Shown: piece by piece, positions 8,146 to 16,375 of the stretch
Layout of the letters: each line of letters starts with the position of its first letter
Numbering within the stretch: the first letter of the stretch is position 1
Origin: Allobosea sp.
Lineage (GTDB): Bacteria > Pseudomonadota > Alphaproteobacteria > Rhizobiales > Beijerinckiaceae
Assembly (NCBI GenBank): GCA_024231975.1
Contig: JAAEQB010000004.1
Coordinates: 1-47,274 of the forward strand
DNA length: 47,274 bases
Direction: 5' to 3'
The notes under the pieces: model-generated
The model's input: only the letters and a program-made list of their open reading frames with translations
The model's database searches: none
Told to the model about the DNA's origin: nothing
Program-made: the position numbers and the translations under genes

Positions 8146-8976
8146 TCAGCCCTTGATGAAAGCGAGCAGGTCGGCGTTGATCACCTCGGGATGGGTGGTG
8201 CACATGCCGTGCGGCAGGCCGGCATAGGTCTTCAGCGTGCCGTTCTTGAGGAGCTTGACCGAAAGCGGAGCCGAGTCGGCATAGGGGACGATCTGGTCGT
8301 CGTCGCCGTGCATCACCAGCACCGGCACCTCGATCGCCTTCAGGTCCTCGGTGAAGTCGGTCTCGGAGAAGGCCTTGATGCAGTCGTAATGGGCCTTGGT
8401 GCCGCCCATCATGCCCTGCCGCCACCAATTATCGATGACGCCCTGCGAGACCTTGGCGCCCTCGCGGTTGAAGCCGTAGAACGGGCCGGTGGGGATATCG
8501 ACATAGAACTGGGCGCGGTTGGCGACCAGCGCAGCGCGGAAACCGTCGAAGACCTCGATCGGCAGGCCGCCGGGATTCTTGTCGGACTTGATCATGATCG
8601 GCGGCACCGCGCCGATCAGCACCGCCTTGGCGACGCGGCCAGGCTCGGCGCGGGCGACATAATGAGCGACCTCGCCGCCGCCGGTGGAATGGCCGATATG
8701 GACGGCGTTCTTGAGGTTCAGATGCGCGGCAAGTTCGGCGACATCGGCGGCGTAGGTGTCCATCTCGTTGCCGGTCGCGGTCTGGCTCGAGCGGCCATGC
8801 CCGCGGCGGTCATGCGCGATCACCCGGAAGCCCTGATGCAGGAAGAACAGCATCTGGTTGTCCCAGTCGTCGGCGCTCAGCGGCCAGCCATGGTGGAAGA
8901 CGATCGGCTGCGCCTCCTTCGGGCCCCAGTCCTTGTAGAAGATCTCGGTGCCGTCCTTGGTGGTGATCGTGCTCAT
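8146..8976 (-). CDS. Alpha/beta hydrolase (non-heme chloroperoxidase-like)
   Basis: 276-aa alpha/beta-hydrolase closely resembling cofactor-free haloperoxidases and arylesterases. The oxyanion loop HHGWPLSADDW, the segment AHDRRGHGRSSQ and the nucleophile elbow GHSTGG (Ser97) are present. The acid is the Asp in VLVMHGDDDQIVPY and the base the His in LPHGMCTTHPE. There is no signal peptide, so it should be cytosolic. Members hydrolyse esters or perhydrolyse short acids; the physiological substrate is unknown. It is divergent from a GlxA-type regulator across 120 bp, the usual arrangement for a regulator and its target. Confidence 0.88.
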   Translation of the reverse strand: MSTITTKDGTEIFYKDWGPKEAQPIVFHHGWPLSADDWDNQMLFFLHQGFRVIAHDRRGHGRSSQTATGNEMDTYAADVAELAAHLNLKNAVHIGHSTGGGEVAHYVARAEPGRVAKAVLIGAVPPIMIKSDKNPGGLPIEVFDGFRAALVANRAQFYVDIPTGPFYGFNREGAKVSQGVIDNWWRQGMMGGTKAHYDCIKAFSETDFTEDLKAIEVPVLVMHGDDDQIVPYADSAPLSVKLLKNGTLKTYAGLPHGMCTTHPEVINADLLAFIKG

Positions 8977-9096
8977 CTGTCGCTTCCTTCGCTGCCGGGC
9001 GGCGGGATCGTCGCCCTTCGATGTGGACGGTTATAGGCGGAGCGTTGCATGCTGCCGCTTGGCGGAACCGACAATCAGCGGGGCAAAACTGACAGC

Positions 9097-10083
9097 ATGA
9101 CGACGGGCAAGCAGATTGTCGCAGAGATCGGGCTCCTGCTCTATCCGGATGTACAGCTCGCGGCCGTCTATGGCCTGACCGACCTGTTCCGGATCGCCGG
9201 CGAGATGAGCCACGCAAGCGGCGGGCCGGAAGCGCCGGCGATCCGCGTCAGCCATTGGCGCCAGGCGGCGGACGGCGCCGGCGTGGACTGTGTCTTCGAC
9301 AGCCATCCCGGCCCCCTGCACGATCCAAGCCACCTCATCGCACCACCCAGCTTGATCATGCCGGCGAAGATGCAGCCGATGAACGGCCTCGCGAGCTGGC
9401 TGGCCGAGCGTCATGGCCAAGGCACGACGCTGTGCTCGGTCTGCGCCGGCGCCTTCCTGCTCGGCGAGGCCGGGCTGCTGGAGGGCCGCGAGGCGACGAC
9501 GCATTGGGCGTTCGCCAAGGAGCTGGCGGCGCGCTTTCCCACCGCGAAGGTCGATGCCGACCGCATGGTGATCGACGATGGCGACATCATCACCGCCGGC
9601 GGCATCCTGGCCTGGACCGATCTCGGCCTGACCCTGGTCGAGCGCCTGCTCGGACCGAGCGTGATGCTGGAGACCGCACGCTTCCTGCTGATCGACCCGC
9701 CCAGTCGCACGCAGCAACCCTATGGCCATTTCGTGCCGCGGCTCGACCATGGCGACGCCGCGATCCTGAAGGTCCAGCACTGGCTGCAGGCGAGCGGAGC
9801 CAGGGATCACGACGTGCCGGCGCTGGCAAAACGGGCGGGTCTGGAGGAACGCACCTTCCTGCGCCGCTTCCGCAAGGCGACCGGCCTGCGTCCGACCGAA
9901 TACGCCCAGCAGATCCGCATCGCCAAGGCGCGCGAGGCGCTGGAATTGAGCCGCCGCCCGGTTGCGCAGATCGCCTGGGATGTCGGCTACGAGGACGCCT
10001 CGGCCTTCCGCAAGCTGTTCCAGCGCATCACCGGGCTCGCCCCGGCCGACTATCGCCGCCGCTTCGGCGTCGCCGCCGCCTGA
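9097..10083 (+). CDS. GlxA-family AraC-type transcriptional regulator
   Basis: 328-aa regulator with an N-terminal DJ-1/PfpI-like sensor domain (about 8-180) and a C-terminal AraC double helix-turn-helix (about 220-325). The sensor keeps the nucleophile-elbow Cys in LCSVCAGAFLLGEAGLL (Cys116). The DNA-binding part shows RAGLEERTFLRRFRKATGLRPTEYAQQIRIAKAREAL and the last AraC signature VGYEDASAFRKLFQRITGLAPADYRRRF. The ATG at 9097 (MTTGKQIV) is preferred; the longer frame from 9049 adds 16 residues unlike the family. It probably controls the divergent hydrolase, possibly itself too; the inducer is unknown. Confidence 0.9.
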   Translation: MTTGKQIVAEIGLLLYPDVQLAAVYGLTDLFRIAGEMSHASGGPEAPAIRVSHWRQAADGAGVDCVFDSHPGPLHDPSHLIAPPSLIMPAKMQPMNGLASWLAERHGQGTTLCSVCAGAFLLGEAGLLEGREATTHWAFAKELAARFPTAKVDADRMVIDDGDIITAGGILAWTDLGLTLVERLLGPSVMLETARFLLIDPPSRTQQPYGHFVPRLDHGDAAILKVQHWLQASGARDHDVPALAKRAGLEERTFLRRFRKATGLRPTEYAQQIRIAKAREALELSRRPVAQIAWDVGYEDASAFRKLFQRITGLAPADYRRRFGVAAA

Positions 10084-10098
10084 CCAGGCGAACGGCTT

Positions 10099-11265
10099 CT
10101 ACAGGCGCAGCGCGGCTCGGACGCGGGCGCCAAGCCCGCGCAGGCGTTCGACCGGCTCGTTGGCATAGACGAAGCGGATATACTGGCCGCCATGCGTCTC
10201 GCCCCAGCCGGCCATGGCGGTGGCGCAGACGCCCTGTTCCAGCAGCCGTTCCGACATCGCCCCGCCGTCCAGCCCGAACTCCGAGACGCGCAATAGCAGC
10301 GACCAGCCGCCGCCGGGGACGCCGACGGGCAGGCCGCGCAATTCCTCGAGCACGCAATCGCGCCGCGCCTGCAATTCGTCGACATAGGGCGCAAGCGTCG
10401 TCGCGGAACTCTCCAGCGCGGTCGCGACCGCATCCTGCCCGATGCCGACCGGCACGACGACATTGGCGAGGGAGACGGCGACGAGATCGGGCATGAAGGC
10501 GTCCGGCGCGACGATCCAGCCGACGCGCCAGCCGATCATGCGCAGCTCCTTGGCCGAGGAACCGACCGTGATCGTCCGCTCCGCCATGCCGGGCAGCCCA
10601 GCCGGATGCAGCACCGGCCGGCCGTCGAAGACCAGCCGTTCCATCGCCGTATCGACGATCAGCAAGAGGTCATGCGCGTCGCAGAGCTCGGCGACGAGCG
10701 CCCAGTCGACGGCGTCGAGGCAGCCGCCGGAGGGCATCGAGGGCGACATCAGCAGCATCGCCGTGGTCTTCGGCCCGATGCTGGCGCGCAGCGCGTCGCG
10801 ATCGAGACGCCATTCGCCGCCCGGCTGGAAGACGAAGGGCGTGAAGCGCGGCACGCCGCCGGCGAGGCGCACCCGGTTGATCAGCCCGGCATAGGTCGGA
10901 TCGGTGACGATCACCTCGTCGCCGACCTCGATCGTCGCCAGCAGCACGTTGAGGATGCCGGAGAGGCCGCCGGCCGAGATCACGCAATTGCGCTCGCCGT
11001 TATAGCTCACGCCCGCCAGCGCCGAGACATGCCGCGCCGCGACCTCGCGCAAACGCGCCTGGCCGATGAAGGGCAAATAGCTATTGTCGGCATCCTCGCT
11101 CGCGGCGCGGACCGTGCGGGCGATCGCCGCCTGATCGGGAGGAATATCGGTGTCGAGGTTCTCCAGTCGCAGGAAATCCTTGCCGGAGGCATCGGCGATC
11201 GATCCCATGCGGTCGACGCCGATTCCAGCGATATGACGCAGGCGGGCTGGACGAGTGCGTGACAT
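10099..11265 (-). CDS. PLP-dependent class I/II aminotransferase, atypical active site
   Basis: 388-aa fold-type I aminotransferase. The Schiff-base lysine is Lys239 in VGSSAKELRMIGWRVGW, the pyridine-nitrogen Asp is Asp205 (IVDTAMERLVFDG), and the C-terminal YIRFVYA segment carries the usual substrate Arg. Two cofactor-contacting residues differ from the usual pattern: NPxNPTG is SPSMPSGG (Asn to Met) and DxxY is DTAM (Tyr to Met). An amino-acid substrate is likely but unidentified. ATG at 11265 (MSRTRP) is chosen because the frame start at 11283 lies within the palindromic operator shared with the divergent gntR gene. Confidence 0.85.
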   Translation of the reverse strand: MSRTRPARLRHIAGIGVDRMGSIADASGKDFLRLENLDTDIPPDQAAIARTVRAASEDADNSYLPFIGQARLREVAARHVSALAGVSYNGERNCVISAGGLSGILNVLLATIEVGDEVIVTDPTYAGLINRVRLAGGVPRFTPFVFQPGGEWRLDRDALRASIGPKTTAMLLMSPSMPSGGCLDAVDWALVAELCDAHDLLLIVDTAMERLVFDGRPVLHPAGLPGMAERTITVGSSAKELRMIGWRVGWIVAPDAFMPDLVAVSLANVVVPVGIGQDAVATALESSATTLAPYVDELQARRDCVLEELRGLPVGVPGGGWSLLLRVSEFGLDGGAMSERLLEQGVCATAMAGWGETHGGQYIRFVYANEPVERLRGLGARVRAALRL

Positions 11266-11275
11266 CGTGACACCC

Positions 11276-11300
11276 AATTTCATATATTATCTATGAAATC
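11276..11300. promoter_or_regulatory. Palindromic operator between aminotransferase and gntR
   Basis: ATTTCATA (11277-11284) and TATGAAAT (11292-11299) form an 8-bp perfect inverted repeat with a 7-nt spacer, in a strikingly A+T-rich island. It is centred in the 44 bp between the divergent aminotransferase and GntR genes. GntR/FCD regulators commonly bind such sites; autoregulation of both genes is inferred. Confidence 0.75.
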
Positions 11301-11309
11301 ATACGAACC

Positions 11310-11969
11310 ATGAGCTTTCAAGACGAGAACGAGGCCGGCGCCTCGCTGACCAGCCGCATCGCCAGAAGCCTGTCGCAACGCATCCTCACTGGGGCGCTGG
11401 CACCCGGAGCCGCTGTGCGGCAGGACCATGTCGCAGCCGAGTTCGGCGCCAGCCATGTCCCGGTTCGCGAAGCCTTCCGCACGTTGGAGGCGCAGGGCCT
11501 GCTCGTCAGCGAGCCACGGCGCGGTGTGCGTGTCGCTCCGCTGCAGCCCGAACTGGTGCTGGAGGTGACGGCGATGCGCGCCGCGCTGGAGGTCCTCGCC
11601 CTGCGCCGCGGCTTCCCACGGCTCGCGGCAGCCGATCTGGAGGAAGCAGCGGCGGCGATCGCCGAATCCGAGGCGAGCGCGGCGGTCCTGGTCTGGGAAG
11701 CGGCCAACCGGCGCTTCCATCGCGCGATTACGGCCCCCTGCGGCATGCAGCGCCTACTGGCGACGATCGCGGATCTGCAGCGGACGAGCGCGCGCTTCCT
11801 GTTCGCGACCTGGCAGGAGCTCGACTGGCAGCCGCGCTCCGAAGCGGAACACCGGCAGATCCTCGCCGAGCTCCAGGCGGGCCGGATCGAGCCGGCAGCC
11901 CTGGCGCTTGAAACGCATATCCTCGAAGCAGGCGAAGCCCTCGCGGCCAGGCTGCTGGCATCGCCCTGA
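11310..11969 (+). CDS. GntR-family transcriptional regulator (FCD domain)
   Basis: 219-aa regulator with an N-terminal winged helix (about residues 12-75: RIARSLSQRILTGALAPG...HVPVREAFRTLEAQGLL...GVRVAPL) and a C-terminal all-helical FCD ligand/metal domain (about 85-205) containing RRFHRAI and SEAEHRQILAELQAGR. It is the likely local regulator of the divergent aminotransferase gene and possibly of the MFS gene downstream. No Shine-Dalgarno sequence is visible before ATG 11310, which lies 11 nt past the operator, so translation may be leaderless or the mRNA leader very short. Confidence 0.9.
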   Translation: MSFQDENEAGASLTSRIARSLSQRILTGALAPGAAVRQDHVAAEFGASHVPVREAFRTLEAQGLLVSEPRRGVRVAPLQPELVLEVTAMRAALEVLALRRGFPRLAAADLEEAAAAIAESEASAAVLVWEAANRRFHRAITAPCGMQRLLATIADLQRTSARFLFATWQELDWQPRSEAEHRQILAELQAGRIEPAALALETHILEAGEALAARLLASP

Positions 11970-12063
11970 CGCAGCCACGGCGCGCGCGGGTGCGATGGCG
12001 GCCATGCAACCTGCGCGCCGTGCGGCGATTGACCGCGCCCGCGCGCAGGCGCATGCGTGCGCC

Positions 12064-13260
12064 ATGACCACGCTCCCCTTGCCGACCGCCGCCCGCCCGC
12101 TGATGCCGGTCCTGGCGGCCCTCAGCGTCGCCCACCTGCTCAACGACCTGATCCAGTCGATGATCCCGGCGGTCTACCCGCTGATCAAGGAGACCTATCA
12201 GCTCGACTTCGTGCAGATCGGCCTGATCACGCTTGCCTTCCAGGTGACGTCCTCGCTGCTGCAACCGCTCCTCGGCTACGTCACCGACAAGAAGCCCTGG
12301 CCCTATGCGATGGTCGCCGGCATGGCCGCGACGCTGGCCGGCCTGCTCTCGCTCGCCTTCGCCCAGAGCTATGGCATGGTGCTGGTCGCCGCTGCCCTGG
12401 TCGGCACCGGTTCGGCCGTCTTTCACCCGGAAGCGACCCGCATGGCGCGCCATGCCGCCGCCGGCCGGCAGGGGCTGGCACAGGGCGTCTTCCAGGTCGG
12501 CGGCCATGCCGGCTATGCGATCGGTCCGTTGCTCGCCGCCGCCATTGTCGTGCCGAACGGCCAGCAGAGCCTGTCCTGGTTCTCCGGCATCGTCCTCGTC
12601 GCCATGCTGCTGATGGCCTGGATCGGCTCGCGCTATTCCGCCTTCCGCAAGGAGCAGGTCGCCTCGAAGGCGCATGCCGACGATGTCGCCTCGCATGGCA
12701 TGTCGCGCGGCAAGGTCCTGCTCGCGATGGCGGTGCTGATCGTCATCCTGTTCTCGAAGAACGCCTATACGGCCTCTTTCACCTCCTATTACACCTTCTA
12801 TCTGATCGAGCGTTTCCAGGTCTCGCTGCAGCTCTCGCAGATCCTGCTCTTCCTCTATCTCGTCGTCGGCGCGGTCGGCGTCATCATCGGCGGCATGATC
12901 GGCGACCGCATCGGCCGCCATCGCGTGATCTGGCTCTCGATCCTCGGCTGCCTGCCCTTCGCGCTCGCCCTGCCTTATGCCGACCTGATGTGGACCGCGA
13001 TCCTCAGCGTCATCATCAGCTTCATCATGGCGAGCGCCTTCTCGGCGATCCTGATCTACGCGATCGATCTCGTGCCGCACCGGGTCGGCCTGGTCGGCGG
13101 ACTGTTCTACGGTCTCGCCTTCGGCCTCGGCGGCCTCGCCGCAGCCGGGCTCGGCGCACTCGCCGACAAGATCGGCATCATCCAGGTCTTCGGGCTCTGC
13201 GCCTGGCTGCCGGCCTTCGGCCTGCTCACCTTCCTGCTGCCTAAGGCCGCGCGCAGCTGA
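12064..13260 (+). CDS. MFS transporter, fosmidomycin-resistance (Fsr)-like
   Basis: 398-aa, 12-segment major-facilitator protein of the inner membrane. The segments LSVAHLLNDLIQSMIPAVYPLIKETYQLDFVQIGLITLAFQ and LVGTGSAVFHPEATRMA match the Fsr subgroup, whose members export fosmidomycin-type compounds or other small molecules. The loop GGMIGDRIGRHRVIW is the second MFS motif A. The frame opens further upstream (11908), overlapping gntR, but the hydrophobic region and the family homology begin at MTTLPLP, so ATG 12064 is used. It is 94 bp after gntR on the same strand and ends at a strong terminator. Confidence 0.88.
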   Translation: MTTLPLPTAARPLMPVLAALSVAHLLNDLIQSMIPAVYPLIKETYQLDFVQIGLITLAFQVTSSLLQPLLGYVTDKKPWPYAMVAGMAATLAGLLSLAFAQSYGMVLVAAALVGTGSAVFHPEATRMARHAAAGRQGLAQGVFQVGGHAGYAIGPLLAAAIVVPNGQQSLSWFSGIVLVAMLLMAWIGSRYSAFRKEQVASKAHADDVASHGMSRGKVLLAMAVLIVILFSKNAYTASFTSYYTFYLIERFQVSLQLSQILLFLYLVVGAVGVIIGGMIGDRIGRHRVIWLSILGCLPFALALPYADLMWTAILSVIISFIMASAFSAILIYAIDLVPHRVGLVGGLFYGLAFGLGGLAAAGLGALADKIGIIQVFGLCAWLPAFGLLTFLLPKAARS

Positions 13261-13286
13261 GGCTCGCAGAAGCGGCTGCGACGAAA

Positions 13287-13314
13287 AAGGGCGGAGCCGG
13301 CCGGCTCCGCCCTT
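13287..13314. terminator. Bidirectional terminator between MFS gene and phbB
   Basis: A 28-bp perfect palindrome: AAGGGCGGAGCCGG followed directly by CCGGCTCCGCCCTT. On the minus strand TTTTTCG extends it, and on the plus strand CTCATCTC follows. It lies between convergent genes and is likely to serve phbB and the MFS gene. Confidence 0.8.
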
Positions 13315-13337
13315 CTCATCTCAAATGGTGACTGGCC

Positions 13338-14063
13338 TCAGGCCATGTACTGGCCGCCATTGGCGGAGAGCGTCGAGCCGGTAATGAAGCCGGCCTCGTC
13401 GCTGGCCAGGAAGACCACCGCGCGCGCGATCTCCCCGGGCTCGCCGAGGCGCCCGACCGGGATATGCGGCAGGATCGACTTCTCGATCACGGCCGGGTCG
13501 ATCGCCTTGACCATTTCGGTCGCGATATAGCCGGGGCAGATCGCATTCACCGTGATGCCGGCCCGCGCGCCCTCCTGCGCCAGCGCCTTGACGAAGCCGA
13601 TGTCGCCGGCCTTGGCGGCGGAATAGTTGACCTGGCCCATCTGGCCCTTCTGGCCGTTGATCGACGAGATGCAGATGACGCGGCCGAACTTGCGGGCGCG
13701 CATGCCCTCCCAGACCGGGCGGGTCATGTTGAAGAGCGAGTTGAGGTTGGTGTTGATGACCGCGTCCCACTGCTCCTTGGTCATCTTGTGGAACATGCCG
13801 TCACGGGTGATGCCGGCATTGTTGACGAGCACGTCGACCGGCCCGAGCTCGGCCTCGACCTTGGCGATACCGGCGACACAGGACTCATAGTTCGAGACGT
13901 CCCATTTATAGGTCTTGATGCCGGTCTCGGCGGTGAACTTGGCCGCCGCCTCGTCGTTGCCGGCATAACTCGCCGCCACGGTGTAGCCAGCAGCCTTCAA
14001 GCCCTTCGAGATCGCCTCCCCGATGCCGCGGGAACCGCCCGTCACCAATGCAACCTTAGCCAT
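13338..14063 (-). CDS. phbB: Acetoacetyl-CoA reductase (PHB synthesis)
   Basis: 241-aa short-chain dehydrogenase that reduces acetoacetyl-CoA to (R)-3-hydroxybutyryl-CoA, normally with NADPH, in polyhydroxybutyrate synthesis. The cofactor loop TGGSRGIGEAI, NNAGITRD, the catalytic Ser-Tyr-Lys set (SSINGQKGQMGQVNYSAAKAG) and PGYIATEM are all present. Length and the internal KMTKEQWDAVINTNLNSLFN segment match PhbB rather than FabG. ATG 14063 (MAKVALVTGG) is the family start; the frame runs further upstream. It follows a DUF1737 gene and phbA on the same strand, presumably one operon. Confidence 0.95.
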   Translation of the reverse strand: MAKVALVTGGSRGIGEAISKGLKAAGYTVAASYAGNDEAAAKFTAETGIKTYKWDVSNYESCVAGIAKVEAELGPVDVLVNNAGITRDGMFHKMTKEQWDAVINTNLNSLFNMTRPVWEGMRARKFGRVICISSINGQKGQMGQVNYSAAKAGDIGFVKALAQEGARAGITVNAICPGYIATEMVKAIDPAVIEKSILPHIPVGRLGEPGEIARAVVFLASDEAGFITGSTLSANGGQYMA

Positions 14064-14103
14064 CGTCCTTTTCTCCCTCTTAGACGCGGCTATGAAGGCC
14101 GCG

Positions 14104-14319
14104 TTATTCTTTGCTGAGATCGAGACCGGGCTCGTAGGCCCGGTCGACATCCTTGATGATCGCCTGGCCGCAGATCACCCGCCCCGTCTTCTCGTCATAG
14201 GTCAGGGTCGGGTGGCCATAGAGCACCCAGCCACGACTCAGCGCCTCCGAGACCCGATGACAGAACGAGGCGTCATCGGGGCCGGTGAGATAGCGGTAGA
14301 GCGTGGTCTGCTTGGGCAT
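14104..14319 (-). CDS. DUF1737 small protein within the phb locus
   Basis: 71-aa protein of the DUF1737 family: MPKQTTLYRYLTGPDDASFC followed by a helix and the strand GWVLYGHPTLTYDEKTGRVICGQAIIKD, the family core. It probably folds as one compact alpha/beta unit in the cytosol. The function is unknown. It sits between phbA (13 bp upstream) and phbB (40 bp downstream), so it is very likely expressed with PHB synthesis. ATG 14319 is taken because the domain begins directly there; an upstream start at 14355 would overlap phbA. Confidence 0.88.
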   Translation of the reverse strand: MPKQTTLYRYLTGPDDASFCHRVSEALSRGWVLYGHPTLTYDEKTGRVICGQAIIKDVDRAYEPGLDLSKE

Positions 14320-14332
14320 GACGAGGCGCTGC

Positions 14333-15511
14333 TCAGCGCTCCACCGCCAGGGCAATGCCCATGCCGCCGCCGATGCACAGCGTGGCGAGGCCCTTCTTGG
14401 CGTCGCGCTTGGCCATTTCGTGCAGCAGCGTCACCAGCACGCGCGCCCCGGACGCGCCGATCGGATGGCCGATCGCGATCGCGCCGCCATTGACGTTGAC
14501 GATGTCCGGGTTCCAGCCCAGGTCCTTGTTCACCGCCAGCGCCTGCGCCGCGAAGGCCTCGTTGGCCTCGACGAGGTCGAGATCGCCGACTTTCCAGCCG
14601 GCCTTCTCCAGCGCCTTGCGCGTCGCCGGGATCGGGCCCGAGCCCATGATCGCCGGATCGACGCCGGCCGTCGCCCAGGAGGCGATGCGGGCGAGCGGGG
14701 TCAGGCCGCGCTTGCTTGCTTCCTTCGCCGTCATCAGCACGAGCGCGGCGGCGCCGTCATTGATGCCCGAGGCATTGCCGGCGGTCACCGTGCCGTCCTT
14801 CGAGAAGGCGGGCCTCAGCTTGGCCATCGCCTCCAGCGTCGCGCCGTCGCGGATGTATTCGTCGGTGTCGACGATGATGTCGCCCTTGCGCGTCGAGATC
14901 GTGATCGGCGCGATCTCGTCCTTGAACCGGCCGGCCTTGCGGGCGGCCTCGGCCTTGTTCTGCGAGCCGACGGCGAAGCGGTCCTGCTCCTCGCGGCTGA
15001 TCTGCCATTTGGTCGCGACGTTCTCCGCCGTCGTGCCCATATGGTAGCCGTGGAAGATGTCCCAGAGGCCGTCCTTGATCATCGTGTCGATGAACTTGAC
15101 GTCGCCCATCTTGGTACCGGCGCGCATATGCGAGGCGTGGGCCGAGAGCGACATCGATTCCTGGCCGCCGGCGACGATGATGTCGGCGTCGCCATTGGCG
15201 ATCTGCTGCATGCCGATCGCGACCGCGCGCAGGCCCGAGCCGCAGACCTGATTGAGGCCCCAGGCGGTCGAGCCCTGCGGCACGCCGGCATCGACGGCCG
15301 CCTTGCGGGCCGGGTTCTGGCCCTGCGCCGCCGTCAGCACCTGGCCGAGGATGACCTCATCGACCTCGCCTGCATCGACCTTGGCGCGCTTCAGCACTTC
15401 CTTGATCACCGCCGAGCCGAGATCGTGAGCCGGCGTATTGGCGAAAGCGCCGTTGAAGGCGCCGACCGCCGTGCGGGCTGCGCCGACGATCACGATGTCA
15501 TTCTCAGCCAT
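14333..15511 (-). CDS. phbA: Acetyl-CoA C-acetyltransferase (beta-ketothiolase)
   Basis: 392-aa thiolase that condenses two acetyl-CoA to acetoacetyl-CoA, the first step of PHB synthesis. The acyl-enzyme Cys is in GLNQVCGSGLRAVAIGMQQI (about residue 89), the His in NGGAIAIGHPIGASGARVLVTLLHE, and the second Cys in ATLCIGGGMGIALAVER. These are full thiolase signatures, and the length is standard. ATG at 15511 (MAENDIVIVG) is the family start. It is the first gene of the phbA-DUF1737-phbB run and is divergent from phaR, whose product is the likely repressor. Confidence 0.96.
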   Translation of the reverse strand: MAENDIVIVGAARTAVGAFNGAFANTPAHDLGSAVIKEVLKRAKVDAGEVDEVILGQVLTAAQGQNPARKAAVDAGVPQGSTAWGLNQVCGSGLRAVAIGMQQIANGDADIIVAGGQESMSLSAHASHMRAGTKMGDVKFIDTMIKDGLWDIFHGYHMGTTAENVATKWQISREEQDRFAVGSQNKAEAARKAGRFKDEIAPITISTRKGDIIVDTDEYIRDGATLEAMAKLRPAFSKDGTVTAGNASGINDGAAALVLMTAKEASKRGLTPLARIASWATAGVDPAIMGSGPIPATRKALEKAGWKVGDLDLVEANEAFAAQALAVNKDLGWNPDIVNVNGGAIAIGHPIGASGARVLVTLLHEMAKRDAKKGLATLCIGGGMGIALAVER

Positions 15512-15662
15512 GGGGCTCATCCTCCGGTTCTCTCGCCGGCCACGAGGCACGGCGGCTTGTCCTACCCACCTTCGAAGGGTGAAACGGCGCCGTCAAGCCG
15601 GCTGAACGGCCAAGCTCATCTTCGAGGCAAACTCGGCCTGGCGGCGCCTCGCGCTTAAAAAA

Positions 15663-15673
15663 CTTGCAGCAAG
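15663..15673. promoter_or_regulatory. TGC-type palindrome, possible PhaR site
   Basis: CTTGC-A-GCAAG (15663-15673) is a short inverted repeat in the 250-bp divergent phbA-phaR region, just after an A run. PhaR of Paracoccus is known to bind TGC-rich inverted repeats, so autoregulation here is plausible. The site is short and could be chance. Confidence 0.35.
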
Positions 15674-15761
15674 CGGGCGAAGAGTTATCGTTCCCATTGG
15701 GACCGATCTCCGGCCTTGCCCGATCCCTGGGCTATGGCCGCAACATGCCGTGTGGGTGTCG

Positions 15762-16337
15762 ATGGCCAGCGACAAAGAACCGACTGTCATCAAGAAATAC
15801 GCCAATCGCCGGCTATACCATACGGGTACGAGCTCCTACGTGACGCTGGAGGATCTGGCCGGGCTGGTGCGCAAGGGCGAGGATTTCGTCGTCTACGACG
15901 CCAAGAGCGGCGAGGACATCACCCGCTCGGTGCTGGCCCAGATCATCTTCGAGGAAGAGAGCAAGGACGGGCAGAACCTGCTGCCCATCACCTTCCTGCG
16001 CCAGCTGATCCGCTTCTACGGCGACAGCATGCAGGCGCTGGTGCCGCGCTATCTCGAATTCTCGATGGAGAATCTGACGCAGGACCAGAACAAGATCCGC
16101 GAGCAGATGAGCAAGGCCTTCGGCACCGGCGCGATCGATGCGCTCCAGGCCCAGACCCGCGCCAATATGGCAATGTTCACCGAGGCCTTCCGCCTGTTCA
16201 ACCCGTTCGCGGCGGCTGCCGCCGCAAAGGGCAAGGGTGAAGCGCCCGCCCAGGGCGAAAACGGCGAGCTCAGTGATCTGAAGCGCGAGCTCAACGAGAT
16301 GCGCGAGCGGCTCGACAAGCTCGCCAAGGACAAGTGA
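15762..16337 (+). CDS. phaR: Polyhydroxyalkanoate synthesis repressor PhaR
   Basis: 191-aa regulator that binds DNA and PHB granules, releasing phasin and PHB genes when polymer accumulates. The N-terminal PHB/PHA accumulation DNA-binding domain (about residues 8-70) begins with TVIKKYANRRLYHTGTSSYVTLEDLA and includes VYDAKSGEDITRSVLAQIIFEEE. The PHB_acc segment (about 75-115: LPITFLRQLIRFYGDSMQALVPRYLEFSM) follows. The C-terminus is Ala-rich and ends in a Leu-heptad, coiled-coil-like helix (SDLKRELNEMRERLDKLAKDK). ATG 15762 is used; GTG 15750 is an alternative. It is divergent from the phb operon. Confidence 0.95.
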   Translation: MASDKEPTVIKKYANRRLYHTGTSSYVTLEDLAGLVRKGEDFVVYDAKSGEDITRSVLAQIIFEEESKDGQNLLPITFLRQLIRFYGDSMQALVPRYLEFSMENLTQDQNKIREQMSKAFGTGAIDALQAQTRANMAMFTEAFRLFNPFAAAAAAKGKGEAPAQGENGELSDLKRELNEMRERLDKLAKDK

Positions 16338-16375
16338 GTCGGCGCACCGGCTTGCCGGGCTGACCTCCGGCGCTA

